Assembly (NCBI RefSeq): GCF_019320115.1
Contig: NC_089587.1
Span: 83,139,603-83,203,602 of the forward strand
Reading direction: 5' to 3'
From: Miscanthus floridulus
Taxonomy: Eukaryota; Streptophyta; Magnoliopsida; Poales; Poaceae
DNA: 64,000 nucleotides
Each line of letters starts with the position of its first letter. Position 1 is the first letter of the stretch. The notes under the pieces were generated by a model that had not been told where the DNA came from, did not search any database, and was given only the letters and a program-made list of their open reading frames with translations. Position numbers and translations under genes: made by a program. Positions 36,599-47,037 of the stretch are shown here, piece after piece.

Positions 36599-37008
36599 TG
36601 TGGGGGATAGACCCCCGGGTACCACAAGATGGTACGTGGGCCACACCATCCGAGGTGGCCCGGCCCGTGAGATCAAGGCGTGCACGGCGCTGCTTGGCGT
36701 GCACCGCAAGACATTGTAATAGTACCAAATAGGATACTTTACTTGTAACCTTGTCCCTTCAGAGTATATAAGGAGGGGCAAGGGTCCCCTAGAGGACAGA
36801 TCAAAAGAGATCATACAGTATACATCTCAATACAATACACCAACGACACAGGACGTAGGGTATTACGTCGACCAGACGGCCCGAACCTGTCTAAATCGTT
36901 GTCTCTGCGCCTTGTGTCACCATCTGGTTCCTGATTACACGCATCCTACCGATAATCTACCACCACGGGCACCCCCCTCGGTGGACTGCCGACCATATTT
37001 CGTCGATA
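36599..37008 (+). repeat. 5' LTR of the non-autonomous element
   Basis: 410 bp, aligned base for base with 41298-41707; the only difference I see is CCTTCAGAG here against CCTTCGGAG there. A TATA box, GTATATAAGG, lies at about 36764-36773. Confidence 0.92.
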
Positions 37009-37009
37009 G

Positions 37010-37027
37010 TGGCGTGCCAGGTAGGGG
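37010..37027 (+). promoter_or_regulatory. Primer-binding-site-like sequence
   Basis: TGGCGTGCCAGGTAGGGG one base after the LTR. This type of sequence occupies the primer site in grass Tat elements. I do not name the tRNA. Confidence 0.65.
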
Positions 37028-40000
37028 CCCCCTTTTAGGGGTTGTGCGCGCTAATTCCATGGCGAACCAGATGGCGTACCTCAAGATCAATATTACGTTC
37101 TCGGGGATCGACCTTCGATTCTGTACGGGAATTTCCTCATCGTCATCGTCTGCGACGATTCAGCTTCTCGCGTGCTTCGGTACGCAAAGCGCCAGGGCCC
37201 GGTGCGATCGCCTCGTCCTGTTCGTGAAGCACTCGGACAAATCATCAAAAGCGTCATCGGCAAGCACCATGACCAGGCTGAGAGCCCAGCTTGGACTAGT
37301 ATGCAAGATCAGACTCAGTCCTGGGTCCACACGTCTCCGTAGCGTGCGGCTAAGGAAGGGGCCAGGCCACGGATTGGAAAAGGCCTTGACGACGAAGTTT
37401 CTGCATACGTGCAGGAGGCTCCAAGCAATCACCAGAGAAGGCAATATGCATCAGCCATGCAAACAAGGATTTGCATGTGCTCATGTACGTGCATATACAT
37501 GCACAGAGTTGCTCCTACCAACTACGATTCAGATCTGATCTACACCGCCATGCAAGTTAGTTTTCACGTAGCTCAGACATGCAAGGGGATTGACTTGCAT
37601 ATACATGCATCATTACCTTCGCGATCATGTGCATGGCTACTACTTGGTGCCGTTCCACACGTACAACGCCGCAGTCGTCGAAGCAATTCAAGATCAATTC
37701 TTCTACGCAGCAAGTCGCCCGACCACATCGAGCCACCCGGCGAGCCACGTCGAGAGCCATCGAGCCGCTGAGCGAACCGCATCGAGCCACCCGACGAGCC
37801 ATGTCGAAAGCGATCGAGCCGCTGAGTGAGCCGTCCGAGCTCACGTCGACCACGTCCCGAACAGCTCCGCCGAGCTCCGACCACGTCGACCAAAGACCAC
37901 GCAAGTTCGTTAAGGACAGTAACGATCCTTCGGCTTGCATGCAAGCATGCCCATGCGTGGGTCACGTATATCAATATGGAACAAGCTAAGTCATGTTTCC
38001 TATTTCAATTAACTATTCTATGCATATATATTGGATATATCTACATCTACGTAACTATTTTTGGCAGGTGCTAGAACTCCGACCAGGCGTATCTAGCAGC
38101 AAGCAGCCAAACGACGGCAAGCCAGCAAGGAGGTCGTGCAAAGCTAGCTGGTCGACCGTACGGATCAGTTTGCACATATGCATGATTGTTCGGAAATTAA
38201 TACGTACATGGTTATGTACCATTGTATTAACCAACATCAAGCAAGTTGCTGATCCATGGCGAACCAGATGGCGTACCTCAAGACCAACGTCGTTTGCGGC
38301 AACTCATCTTGCTGCGACGGCCTCCTTCAACAACATCTACGACAAATCGGCGGCGGCGTTCAACATCATGCGCGGCTGCCGTCATCAAATCCATCCACAA
38401 GTCGGAGCTTGACTGGTGGTCGATGAATTCATCGCCCGATTGTGAGCGTGAGAATCGATCTACAGCATCATGCAAGATGACGTCAGCATGCAAAGATCAT
38501 GCGCGATCTACTACATGCAAGATGATAATCGGAACGGGTCTCCATCGTCGACTTGACGGATCTCCATCATCGACTAGCACGACGCTGCACTCGTTGCCTC
38601 CCTGGCTACACTCTCCAACAGCCTGGGCCCATCGCCGCAAGTCCAGATTGGATCAGAAGCTCGATACCTGTCTCGGCGATACGCCTAGTCGGAGCCAACG
38701 CTCAAGAGCTGAGATCAGCACCGCGGGCACACGTACATGCAAGCTAACTACGAATGTCTAGGATACTTGCACGTGCATGTGCACGCATGTATCTATCGTG
38801 CTCCAGGCACAGCTCGTTGAGCCATCAAGGGAGACAGCGAGCTGTTAAGCTACCTAGCGAGTCACGACGAGCCGTGTTTGAGCCACGTCGAGCCGTTGAG
38901 CGAGCCGCGCCGAGCCACAAGCGAGCCACGTCAAGCCATCTCTCGAACATCGCAACACGCCGACTACATCCACCGATCGTCAATAAAGCTAAGTATTATT
39001 TTTAATTGAAAATTTCTTCGATCATCGTACACCTCCGCCGACCACCCTAAGGGTGCGCTCCGCGTCGAATTTTCTCCATACATACAATCCAAAACATGTA
39101 TAAGTTTTTACAACGGTTCGCCGATACGTTTTCCTTCCTGCTTGAGAATCCCAGAGCCGGCACTGTCTCCGGCTCCACCCCACGCATGCATGAGAGTCCG
39201 CCCTCTGCGCTACGGGTAGTCGGCAGTCGCTCCCTAGTAACACTGGCACTCTACGCGCGGCAGCGTTCCGTACCTCGCGCTACGAGATGTTGGTCAGCCC
39301 AGAGCTGGCGCATTCTCCAGGATAGGTTAATACATCGCGCTACGCCGCTACACAACAAAAGGGCTAAAAACAGCTAATGTTATTTTTCGAATATTACACC
39401 AAGTATAATTCATCGCCAAGTGTTTACTTCACCTCCTACAGAGAGGTCAATATATTTCGTACATCATCATGTACTACCGCTCTCCGTGTTTATTTTTTCA
39501 GGAACATAGTTCGGTCAAACGAGCTCATGCTTCGGGGCTCACCAAGACCACTACGGTGCTCGAGGACTCTGGCCAGACCACCCTCGTGCTCGGGGACTCG
39601 CCAGACCACTCCATGCTCTGGGACCCTCGGGGACTCGCCAGACCACTCCGTGCTCTGGGACTTTTGGCCAGACCACTTCGTGCTCGGGGACTGCCTCGAT
39701 CACTCTCCGACCACAGCTTGGGGACTTCGTCGCTCGCTCCTCGACCTGTGCTCGGGGACTGCCTCGACCACTTTCCGACCACAGCTTGGGGATTTCGCGT
39801 CTCAACTACATGCAACTGACGACTCGCATACAGTTGGGATATTTTTTTTCTCCTTTAGACCTTGCTACAAGGCTCATACCTCGCCTTACAGCAAGCTCGG
39901 GGACTACATCCACGGGCTACTATTTCTCGTCGCAGGGGCCAATCTCAGAATCTTCGTCCAATGGATCTCAACAAGACTGCACGCAAGCGGCGCTGCCATC

Positions 40001-41283
40001 AAGTCACGACATGTCGCTATTGGAGGCAATGTACATGCCCTTGCGTCAAGTCCACATGTGCACGTCCATGCGAGATGATCATCAGCAAGCAAAGGCCACA
40101 TCTACAGTGCCATGCAATGCAAGCTCCATACAAGCTAATCAATTGTTGAGCTGAGACTTGCATGTGCTCGTACACGTGCGTATACATGCACAGAGCTGCC
40201 CCTACGAACTACCACCAGATTCAAAAGATCCGATCAAGACTACGCGTCGACTCCATGCAGAAGATGAAAAGCATCACCGACTCCAAATATGAAGACCACA
40301 TACAAATCTACACCATCGCCGATCGCGAGCTGTCCGAGTCTCCGACCACGTCCCGAGCGGCTCTGTCGAGCTCCGACCACATCGATCACCAGACCACGTC
40401 GCAATGATGATTGCCGCGAAGAACGGCGCTGTGACAACCGTGACCATCGTCGTGCGACAAGTCGGGAAGCTCGAGGATCGGACAACTTCATCGCCACCGA
40501 CCAGATTTCATCGCCATCGGGGACTTCATCGCTCGCTCCTCGACCTGTGCTCGGGGACTGCCTCGACAACTCTCCGACCACAGCTTGGGGACTTCGTCGC
40601 TCGCTCCTCGACCTGTGCTCGGGGACTGCCTCGATCACTCTCCGACCACAGCTTGGGAACTTCGTCGCTCGCTCCTCGACCTATGCTCGGGGACTGCCTC
40701 GATCACTCTCCGACCACAGCTTGGGGACTTCGTCGCTCGTTTCTCGACCTACGCACGGGGACTTTGCGTCTCGACTACATGCGACAGGCAACTCGCATAC
40801 AGTTGGGGATATTCTTTCTCATTTAGACCTTGCTACAAGGCTCATACCTTGCCTTCCAGCAAGCTCGGGGACTACATCGGTACGATGCACCTGCCGGTGC
40901 ATCTCGTATCGCCTGTACAACGATTGGGTTCTCAATTTAACTGGGAATTCTTTTTAGACCCTGGCACCACGTGCCTAAGTCACCTACTACCAGGCTCGGG
41001 GACTAAGTGGGCACACTTCACCTTGCGGTGAATGTGCTTGTTTTTCGACCACTACGCCTCTGATGATCAAAGATGCTACGCTTCAAGACGCACTTACATT
41101 TCTTTTCAGAAATACAAGTGGGCACACTTCCCGGGACGGAAATCTTTTTCTTTCTTCTTAAGAGCACCATACATTCTTTGGACAACCTACTTCTCCGGCG
41201 ACAATGGTGGTCGGAGATGTCAAGAACTCAAGCCTCACTGTTCGAAGAAGGTTAAAATGGTGTGTCGCATCAGAATACATGGC
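37028..41283 (+). other. Interior of the non-autonomous element, no coding domain
   Basis: Open frames here are long because the DNA is GC-rich, and none shows a known motif. The interior is made of repeats: GGCGAACCAGATGGCGTACC at about 37060 and again at 38258 (reads MANQMAYLK); a 54-base repeat of GAGCCACCCG and GAGCCGCTGAG at about 37735-37850; TGCATGTGCTC and TACATGCACAGAG blocks at about 37470 and 40160; and the 68 bp array listed next. TCGGGGACT recurs more than ten times from 39590 to 41295. Confidence 0.7.
40519..40790 (+). repeat. 68 bp tandem repeat, four units
   Basis: Units start at 40519, 40587, 40655 and 40723, each GGGGACTTCRTCGCTCG (GGGA in the third). Single units also occur at about 39718-39790. 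A period of 68 is not divisible by three, so the array is not coding in one frame. Confidence 0.85.
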
Positions 41284-41297
41284 GCTCGGGGACTAGC
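41284..41297 (+). promoter_or_regulatory. Polypurine tract of the non-autonomous element
   Basis: GCTCGGGGACTAGC touches the 3' LTR and resembles GGCTCGGGGGCTAC of the Tat element at 24306-24319. Confidence 0.75.
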
Positions 41298-41707
41298 TGT
41301 GGGGGATAGACCCCCGGGTACCACAAGATGGTACGTGGGCCACACCATCCGAGGTGGCCCGGCCCGTGAGATCAAGGCGTGCACGGCGCTGCTTGGCGTG
41401 CACCGCAAGACATTGTAATAGTACCAAATAGGATACTTTACTTGTAACCTTGTCCCTTCGGAGTATATAAGGAGGGGCAAGGGTCCCCTAGAGGACAGAT
41501 CAAAAGAGATCATACAGTATACATCTCAATACAATACACCAACGACACAGGACGTAGGGTATTACGTCGACCAGACGGCCCGAACCTGTCTAAATCGTTG
41601 TCTCTGCGCCTTGTGTCACCATCTGGTTCCTGATTACACGCATCCTACCGATAATCTACCACCACGGGCACCCCCCTCGGTGGACTGCCGACCATATTTC
41701 GTCGATA
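41298..41707 (+). repeat. 3' LTR of the non-autonomous element
   Basis: 410 bp, TGTGGGGG to TCGTCGATA. The base after it starts the right copy of GCTGC (41708-41712). Confidence 0.92.
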
Positions 41708-42464
41708 GCTGCTGCCACAATAGACTCTATACTGCATACCCACTGAGATCTGAACACTACCCCACTGTTGAGATAACCATTATAGAAATCCTCCTATAGT
41801 GGCGTGTAGAAACCCTCAGCTACTCTCTCATCCCTCCTCGAAGGGAACCACACCTCAAACTCAACAAACCTCAGCTACCGAACCTGCCTGGCCATGGTGG
41901 CCCTCAAGTCAAGATGTACCACTAGAGGCGGACCCTGTGGTCTAGGCGGTGGGCGTGAACCCCTATGCTATGTAGCTGGCCTTCGTGGAACTATAGCACT
42001 GGTACAACCAGAGCGGTGTAGCTGGGGTGCCTGCTCGGTCTCCTTGGCCTGCTGGCCCTCCTGAGTCTCCTGAGCTGGTTGAGTCTCTGCTGGTGGGGGC
42101 TGCTATTGTGGCTCCTGCTAGGACTCCCCCTGAAGTCGAGGCTCCTTAATAGCCAGTTGACGTCCTGCCATCATGATAGTCCTAGGTGGACCACCATGAT
42201 GATGCTCAGCCTCCTCAACTGCTGCCCTCTATGCTGGTGTGAGCTACAGATCTACAATGACCACACCACTTTGAGCACCTCCTCTCTTGGCGTGCTTTGC
42301 GGCCTCAGCAACTGCTGCTGCTCTTGCTGTCTCGGCGTTGGGGTACGTGCGCTTCTTAGATGTAACCTGCTTCATCACCTTGCCTTTGGTTCCTACGGGC
42401 AAGCGAGGCGAGGGCCTCCAATCATCATCTCCTGGACCACCCCAACATTCTTTGTGCGAGCCAT
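41708..42464 (-). pseudogene. Element B post-pol ORF, N-terminal part
   Basis: The minus strand starts near an ATG at 42462-42464 (MARTKNVGV) and includes KKRTYPNAETARAAAVAEAAKHA, which aligns with 48590-48690 of element A. Stops and frame changes follow. The stretch from 42048 rightward is repeated at 58629. Confidence 0.7.
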
Positions 42465-43954
42465 CTGATCTGACAAGAGGATGAACTGCCGCTGACAAAG
42501 ATCAACTATCAAACTGACACTCCCGAGGCTTGGCCTTGATCCGTACTCATGAGCTTGGCTCCGAGTTGTCTGACAACTACCACAAGAACCTCAACGGCAC
42601 CGACTCACTGCACGATGGAATAGATGGATATACAAATAAATACAATATATCTAATAGATGCGAAAACCTAGGAAGGAAGCAATGTAGGTACGAAATTGAA
42701 GCGGCAGGCATGCTACCTGATGATCAGTGATCCGAGAAAAGAAGAGACGTCATGCGGGGAACCTCAAAACCGGCTAGGGTTAGGGTTGGCGAAGCACTTT
42801 GATGAATCGGCGGCCCTGGATGATTTAGGTCAATGCATTGAAAATTGAAAGGTTCAAGCAAGGAGGATGCTATGGCCTTACCAATGAGGAGGTAGGGCTA
42901 GGGCATGGCAAGTGTGGCTACGGTGGCACTTGGAGGCTAGCCTGAGTACGCTGGCGTGGCAGATCGGTGCGGTGGAGCTCGCTCGCTGGCTGGCGGCGCC
43001 GGGCGCACGGGCTCGGCTGCGGTGGCGTACGGTTGCAGGAGGTGCGTGGCTGCGGTGGCGCAAGATTGTAGTGGCGCACGGTCACGGAGCAGGGGCGAGC
43101 GTGGGTAGTACTCTAGCGAACAAAGATGCTTGGCGGCGTGGAAGAGCTATGGTGGCGTGGTGCTCAGGCATGGGAAAGCTACAGTGGCGTACAGGGTTAG
43201 GTCAAGACGCACACGACGGCTGCGGTTAAATGAGGACCCCCAATGCGATAGAATAGGAAATAGAAGAAGAGTCCTGATGCCGCACGAGATCCACTGACCG
43301 GACGCTCCGGTGGTAGCGACCGGACGCTACCACCCAACGTCTAGTCGATTCCAGAGAGGTCCAATTTCTCTGGAATTGCGACCGAACATGTCCGGTGGTC
43401 CATGACCGAACACAGGCAGGGTCCAGTCAGCTTAGCCTGTTTCTCCTTCAAACGATCGAATGCTGGATCCCTTCCTAACCGGATGCACAAGCGTAGCGTC
43501 CGGTCACTCCTTCAGCTTCTGTTCACCTCCTGTGAACTGACCGAACGCTGGACAGCAGCGTCCGGTGGTCCTTTTCCAGCAATTCTTCAAAGTTCCTTCG
43601 CGCTGCCTATTCCCAATCAAGTCCCAACTTGAATAAGATCCAAATAAACACCAATTGGGATTGATGTGAGTGACCTCTCTCAAACCCTCATATTTTTCAA
43701 GATATTTTGCCTTAGGCTATAATTCTTTTTAAGAAAATAGGCAATAAGAGGGCAAATGGAACAAAACAACAAAACAACATCCATGCATATGCAATACTTG
43801 TAAGTAAATCTAGTTGCTTATCAAGTTTGATCCAAGGTTAAGCTTCTTCACACGCTTTTTGGCGGTTATCTTAACCATGTTAGATAAGCCCTATATGCAT
43901 TACCAAACATTAAACATGTTGTATACTATAATGAATGCAAGGGACAATACAAGC
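42465..43954 (-). other. Element B spacer between RNase H and the post-pol ORF
   Basis: No domain is seen. The stretch 43285-43570 has inverted copies of GACCGGACGCT, and 42880-43200 is GC-rich. It aligns with 47038-48498 of element A in inverted order with moderate divergence. The GC-rich part has a long open frame at 42912-43229 on the plus strand, which I treat as chance. Confidence 0.6.
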
Positions 43955-45440
43955 TCAATTTTTAGTGAAGTTACTAAAATCAAGTATATTGAGCTCATTC
44001 CACAATTTACAAAATGTAGCCTCATCTAGTGGTTTAGTGAAGATATCCGCTAATTGATCTTCAGTTCTTACACCTTCTAGTGATATATCATTTTTAGCAA
44101 CATGATCTCTAAGAAAGTGATGACAAATATCTATGTGCTTGGTGCGAGAGTGTTGAACTGGATTATTTGCAAGTTTTACTGCACTTTCATTATCGCACAA
44201 AAGAGGTACCTTTTCTAGAACTACACCATAGTCTAGCAAAGTTTGTTTCATGTATAAAATTTGTGCACAACAAGCACCCACGGCAATGTATTCTACTTCG
44301 GCGGTGGATAAAGCCACACTATTTTGTTTCTTGGAGGACCAAGACACAAGTGATCTACCAAGCAAATGGCACCCTCTAGATATGCTTTTTCTGTCAACTT
44401 TGCAACCGGCATAATCTGAATCGGAATAGCCAACTAATTCAAATATAGCTCCTTTGGGATACCAAAGGCCAATGCTTGGTGTGTGCTTAAGATACCTAAG
44501 GATTCTTTTAACTGCAATTAAATGTGTTTTCTTAGGATTGACTTGAAATCTAGCACACATACACACACTAAACGTGATGTCAGGCCTAGATGCGGTTAAA
44601 TATAACAAGCTACCAATCATAGAACGGTAGAGAGTTTGATCAACCGGGTTACCTCCCTCATCTAGGTCAAGATGTCCATTGGTAGGCATTGGTGTCTTGA
44701 TTGGCTTACATTCATCCATCTTGAATCTCTTGAGAAGATCTTTTATGTATTTCTCTTGAGAGATAAAGATGCCTTCTCTCATTTGTTTGACTTGAAAACC
44801 AAGAAAGAATGTAAGCTCTCCAATCATGGACATCTCGAACTCCTTCGATATCAATTCACCAAACTCTTTGCAAGAATCTTCATTTGATGATCCAAAGATA
44901 ATATCATAAACATACACTTGACAAATGAAGATATGCCCATCGAGCTTCTTGGTGAAAGTGTGGTGTCGACCTTCCCGATGGTGAAGCCCTTCTCAATGAG
45001 GAAGTCCCAAAGACGCTCATACCAAGCTCTTAGGGCTTGCTTAAGCCCATATAGTGCCTTGGTCAACCTATAAACATGATTAGGATATCTAGGGTCTTCA
45101 AACCCGGGAGGTTGATCAGCATAGACTAGTTCATTAATAAAACCATTTAAAATGCACTTTTCACATTCATTTGATATAGTTTTATTTCATGATGTGATGC
45201 ATATGCAAGTAGGATACGGATGGCTCCTAATCTTGCAACCAGTGCAAAGGTCTCTCCAAAATCTAAACCTTCAACTTGAGAGAACCCCTTTGCAACTAGT
45301 CTTGCCTTGTTCCTCACAACAACACCTTGATCATCTTGCTTGTTACGAAACACCCACTTTGTTCCAATGACTCTTGCACCTTTTGGTCGCTCTTCAAGAG
45401 TCCAAACTTCATTGCGAGTGAAGTTATTCAACTCTTCATG
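43955..45440 (-). pseudogene. Element B reverse transcriptase and RNase H
   Basis: On the minus strand 45147-45455 has NEVWTLEERPKGARVIGTKW, then a one-base loss creates a stop after VKSAF. A second one-base loss near 44960 breaks TKKLDGH-type text. The 320-residue piece 43955-44917 carries the end of RT and RNase H with SLLYLTASRPDI, YSDSDYAGCKVDRKS, LSTAEVEYIAVG and DQLADIFTKPLD. The RT active site reads YVYD at 44903-44914; the first catalytic Asp is replaced by Tyr (TAT at 44906-44908). Homology to pol ends near 45440. Confidence 0.9.
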
Positions 45441-45499
45441 CCTGGCAAGAAGCAAGAGTCATTCCTTTTCACAACAAGCAAGCCAAAAGTGGGTGTTCT
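45416..45499. other. Inversion junction between B and A with filler DNA
   Basis: Left arm (to 45415) and right arm (from 45500) are inverted copies of the same pol codons around NEVW. The 84-base spacer has about 24 bases of B pol, then filler containing 13-base pieces also present in A: 45451-45463 equals 45537-45549, 45470-45482 equals 45568-45580, and 45486-45498 equals 45555-45567. Confidence 0.8.
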
Positions 45500-47037
45500 G
45501 CAATGAAGTTTGGACTCTTGAAGAGCGGCCAAAAGGAGCAAGAGTCATTGGAACAAAGTGGGTGTTCCACAACAAGCAAGATGATCAAGGCGTAGTTGTG
45601 AGGAACAAGGCAAGACTAGTTGCAAAGGGGTTCTCTCAAGTTGAAGGTTTGGATTTTAGAGAGATCTTTGCACCGGTTGCAAGACTAGAAGCCATTTATA
45701 TCCTCCTTGCATATGCATCACATCATGAAATGAAACTATATCAAATGGATGTGAAAAGTGCATTTATAAATGGCTTTATTAGTGAACTAGTCTATGTTGA
45801 TCAACCTCCCAGGTTTAAAGACCCTAGATATCCTAACCATGTTTATAGGTTGTCCAAAGCATTATATGGGCTTAAGCAAGCCCCAAGAGCTTGGTATGAG
45901 CACCTTCGGGACTTCCTCATTGAGAAGGGCTTCACCATCGGGAAGGTCGACACCACACTATTCACCAAGAAGCTTGATGGGCATATCTTCATTTGTCAAG
46001 TGTATATTGATGATATCATCTTTAGATCATCAAATAAAGATTCTTACAAAGAGTTTGGTGAATTGATGTCAAAGGAGTTCGAGATGTCAATGATTGGAGA
46101 GCTTACATTCTTTCTTGGTTTTCAAGTCAAACAAATGAGAGAAGGGATTTTCATCTCCCAAGAGAAATATACAAATGATCTTCTCAAGAGATTCAAGATG
46201 TATGAATGTAAGCCAATCAAGACACTAATGCCAACTAATGGACATCTTGACCTAGATGAGGGAGGTAACACGGTTGATCAAACTATCTACCGCTCTATGA
46301 TTGGTAGCTTGTTATATTTAACCATATCTAGGCCCGATATCATGTTTAGTGTGTGTATGTGTGCAAGATTTCAAGTCAATCCTAAGGAAACTCATTTAGT
46401 TGCCATAAAAAGAATCCTTAGGTATCTTAAGCACGCATCAAGCATTGGCCTTTGGTATCCCAAAGGAGCTAGATTTGAATTAATTGGCTATTCCAATTCG
46501 GATTATGCTGGTTGCAAAGTTGATAGAAAAAGCACATCCAGAGGGTGCCATTTGCTTGGTAGATCACTTGTGTCTTGGTCCTCCAAGAAGCAAAATAGTG
46601 TGGCTTTATCCACCGCCGAAGCGGAATACATTGCCGTGGGTGCTTGTTGTGCATAAATACTTTAAATGAAACAAACTTTGCTAGACTATGGTGTAGTTCT
46701 AGATAAAGTACCTCTTTTGTGCGACAATGAAAGTTCGGTAAAACTTGCAACTAATCCGGTTCAATACTCTCGCACCAAGCACATAGATATCCGTCATCAC
46801 TTTCTTAGAGATCATGTTGCTAAAAATGATATATCATTAGAAGGTGTAAGGACCAAGAATCAATTAGCGTATATCTTCACTAAACCGCTAGATGAGATGA
46901 CTTTTTGTCGATTGCGGAATGAGTTCAATGTTCTTGATTTTAGTAACTTCACTAAAAATGAGCCTGTGTTGTCCCTTGCATTGCATTGTAATATACAACT
47001 TGTTTCATTTTTGGTAATGCATATAGGGCTTGTCTAA
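45500..47037 (+). pseudogene. Element A reverse transcriptase and RNase H
   Basis: The frame open from 45340 to 46656 gains pol similarity only from about 45503 (NEVWTLEERPKGARVIGTKW); the first 54 residues come from element B read backwards plus filler. RT motifs are KLYQMDVKSAFINGFI, YGLKQAPRAWYE and YIDDI at 46003-46017, so the catalytic Asp pair is present. RNase H has YSNSDYAGCKVDRKS and LSTAEAEYIAVG. A TAA at 46654 and another at about 46663 replace Gln and Tyr codons, after which the frame continues to a TAA at 47035. Protease, integrase and the start of RT are missing. Confidence 0.9.

Larger units (their letters stand above)
36599..41707 (+). mobile_element. Young non-autonomous Tat-like LTR element (Dasheng-like layout)
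   Basis: A 5,109 bp element with two 410 bp LTRs, the duplication GCTGC, a primer-site-like TGGCGTGCCAGGTAGGGG and a polypurine tract. The interior of 4.3 kb has no gag or pol motif in any frame. LTR ends (TGTGGGGGATAGACCCC, TCGTCGATA) and the PPT GCTCGGGGACTAGC resemble those of the Tat element at 1-25727, which suggests it used Tat proteins for movement. The rice Dasheng and RIRE2 pair is the known parallel. The LTRs show one visible difference, so it is the youngest insertion here. Confidence 0.88.
29046..45440 (-). mobile_element. Element B: minus-strand Copia SIRE/Maximus-type element, 5' half missing
   Basis: B begins on the left with a 3' LTR and runs right through polypurine tract, post-pol ORF, spacer, RNase H and RT, all on the minus strand. 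Its integrase, protease, gag and 5' LTR are absent; sequence similarity to Copia pol stops near 45440. ACACC at 29041-29045 should be its target duplication, but no second copy can be found because the far end is lost. Two later elements interrupt it at 32687-36422 and 36599-41707. Confidence 0.82.

Noticed and set aside
36912..37538. 208-residue open frame spanning LTR and interior of the non-autonomous element
   Set aside because: No recognised motif, runs across the LTR boundary, and other frames in this GC-rich DNA are equally open.
40519..40790. CRISPR-like array
   Set aside because: Units are directly adjacent without unique spacers, and the host is a plant; it is a plain tandem repeat.
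42912..43229. Gly/Ala/Arg-rich open frame in the Copia spacer
   Set aside because: Aligned sequence in element A (47710-48240) does not keep this frame; GC-rich chance ORF.
45340..45502. N-terminal 54 residues of the long frame at 45340-46656
   Set aside because: They are element B pol read on the wrong strand plus filler, an accident of the fusion.
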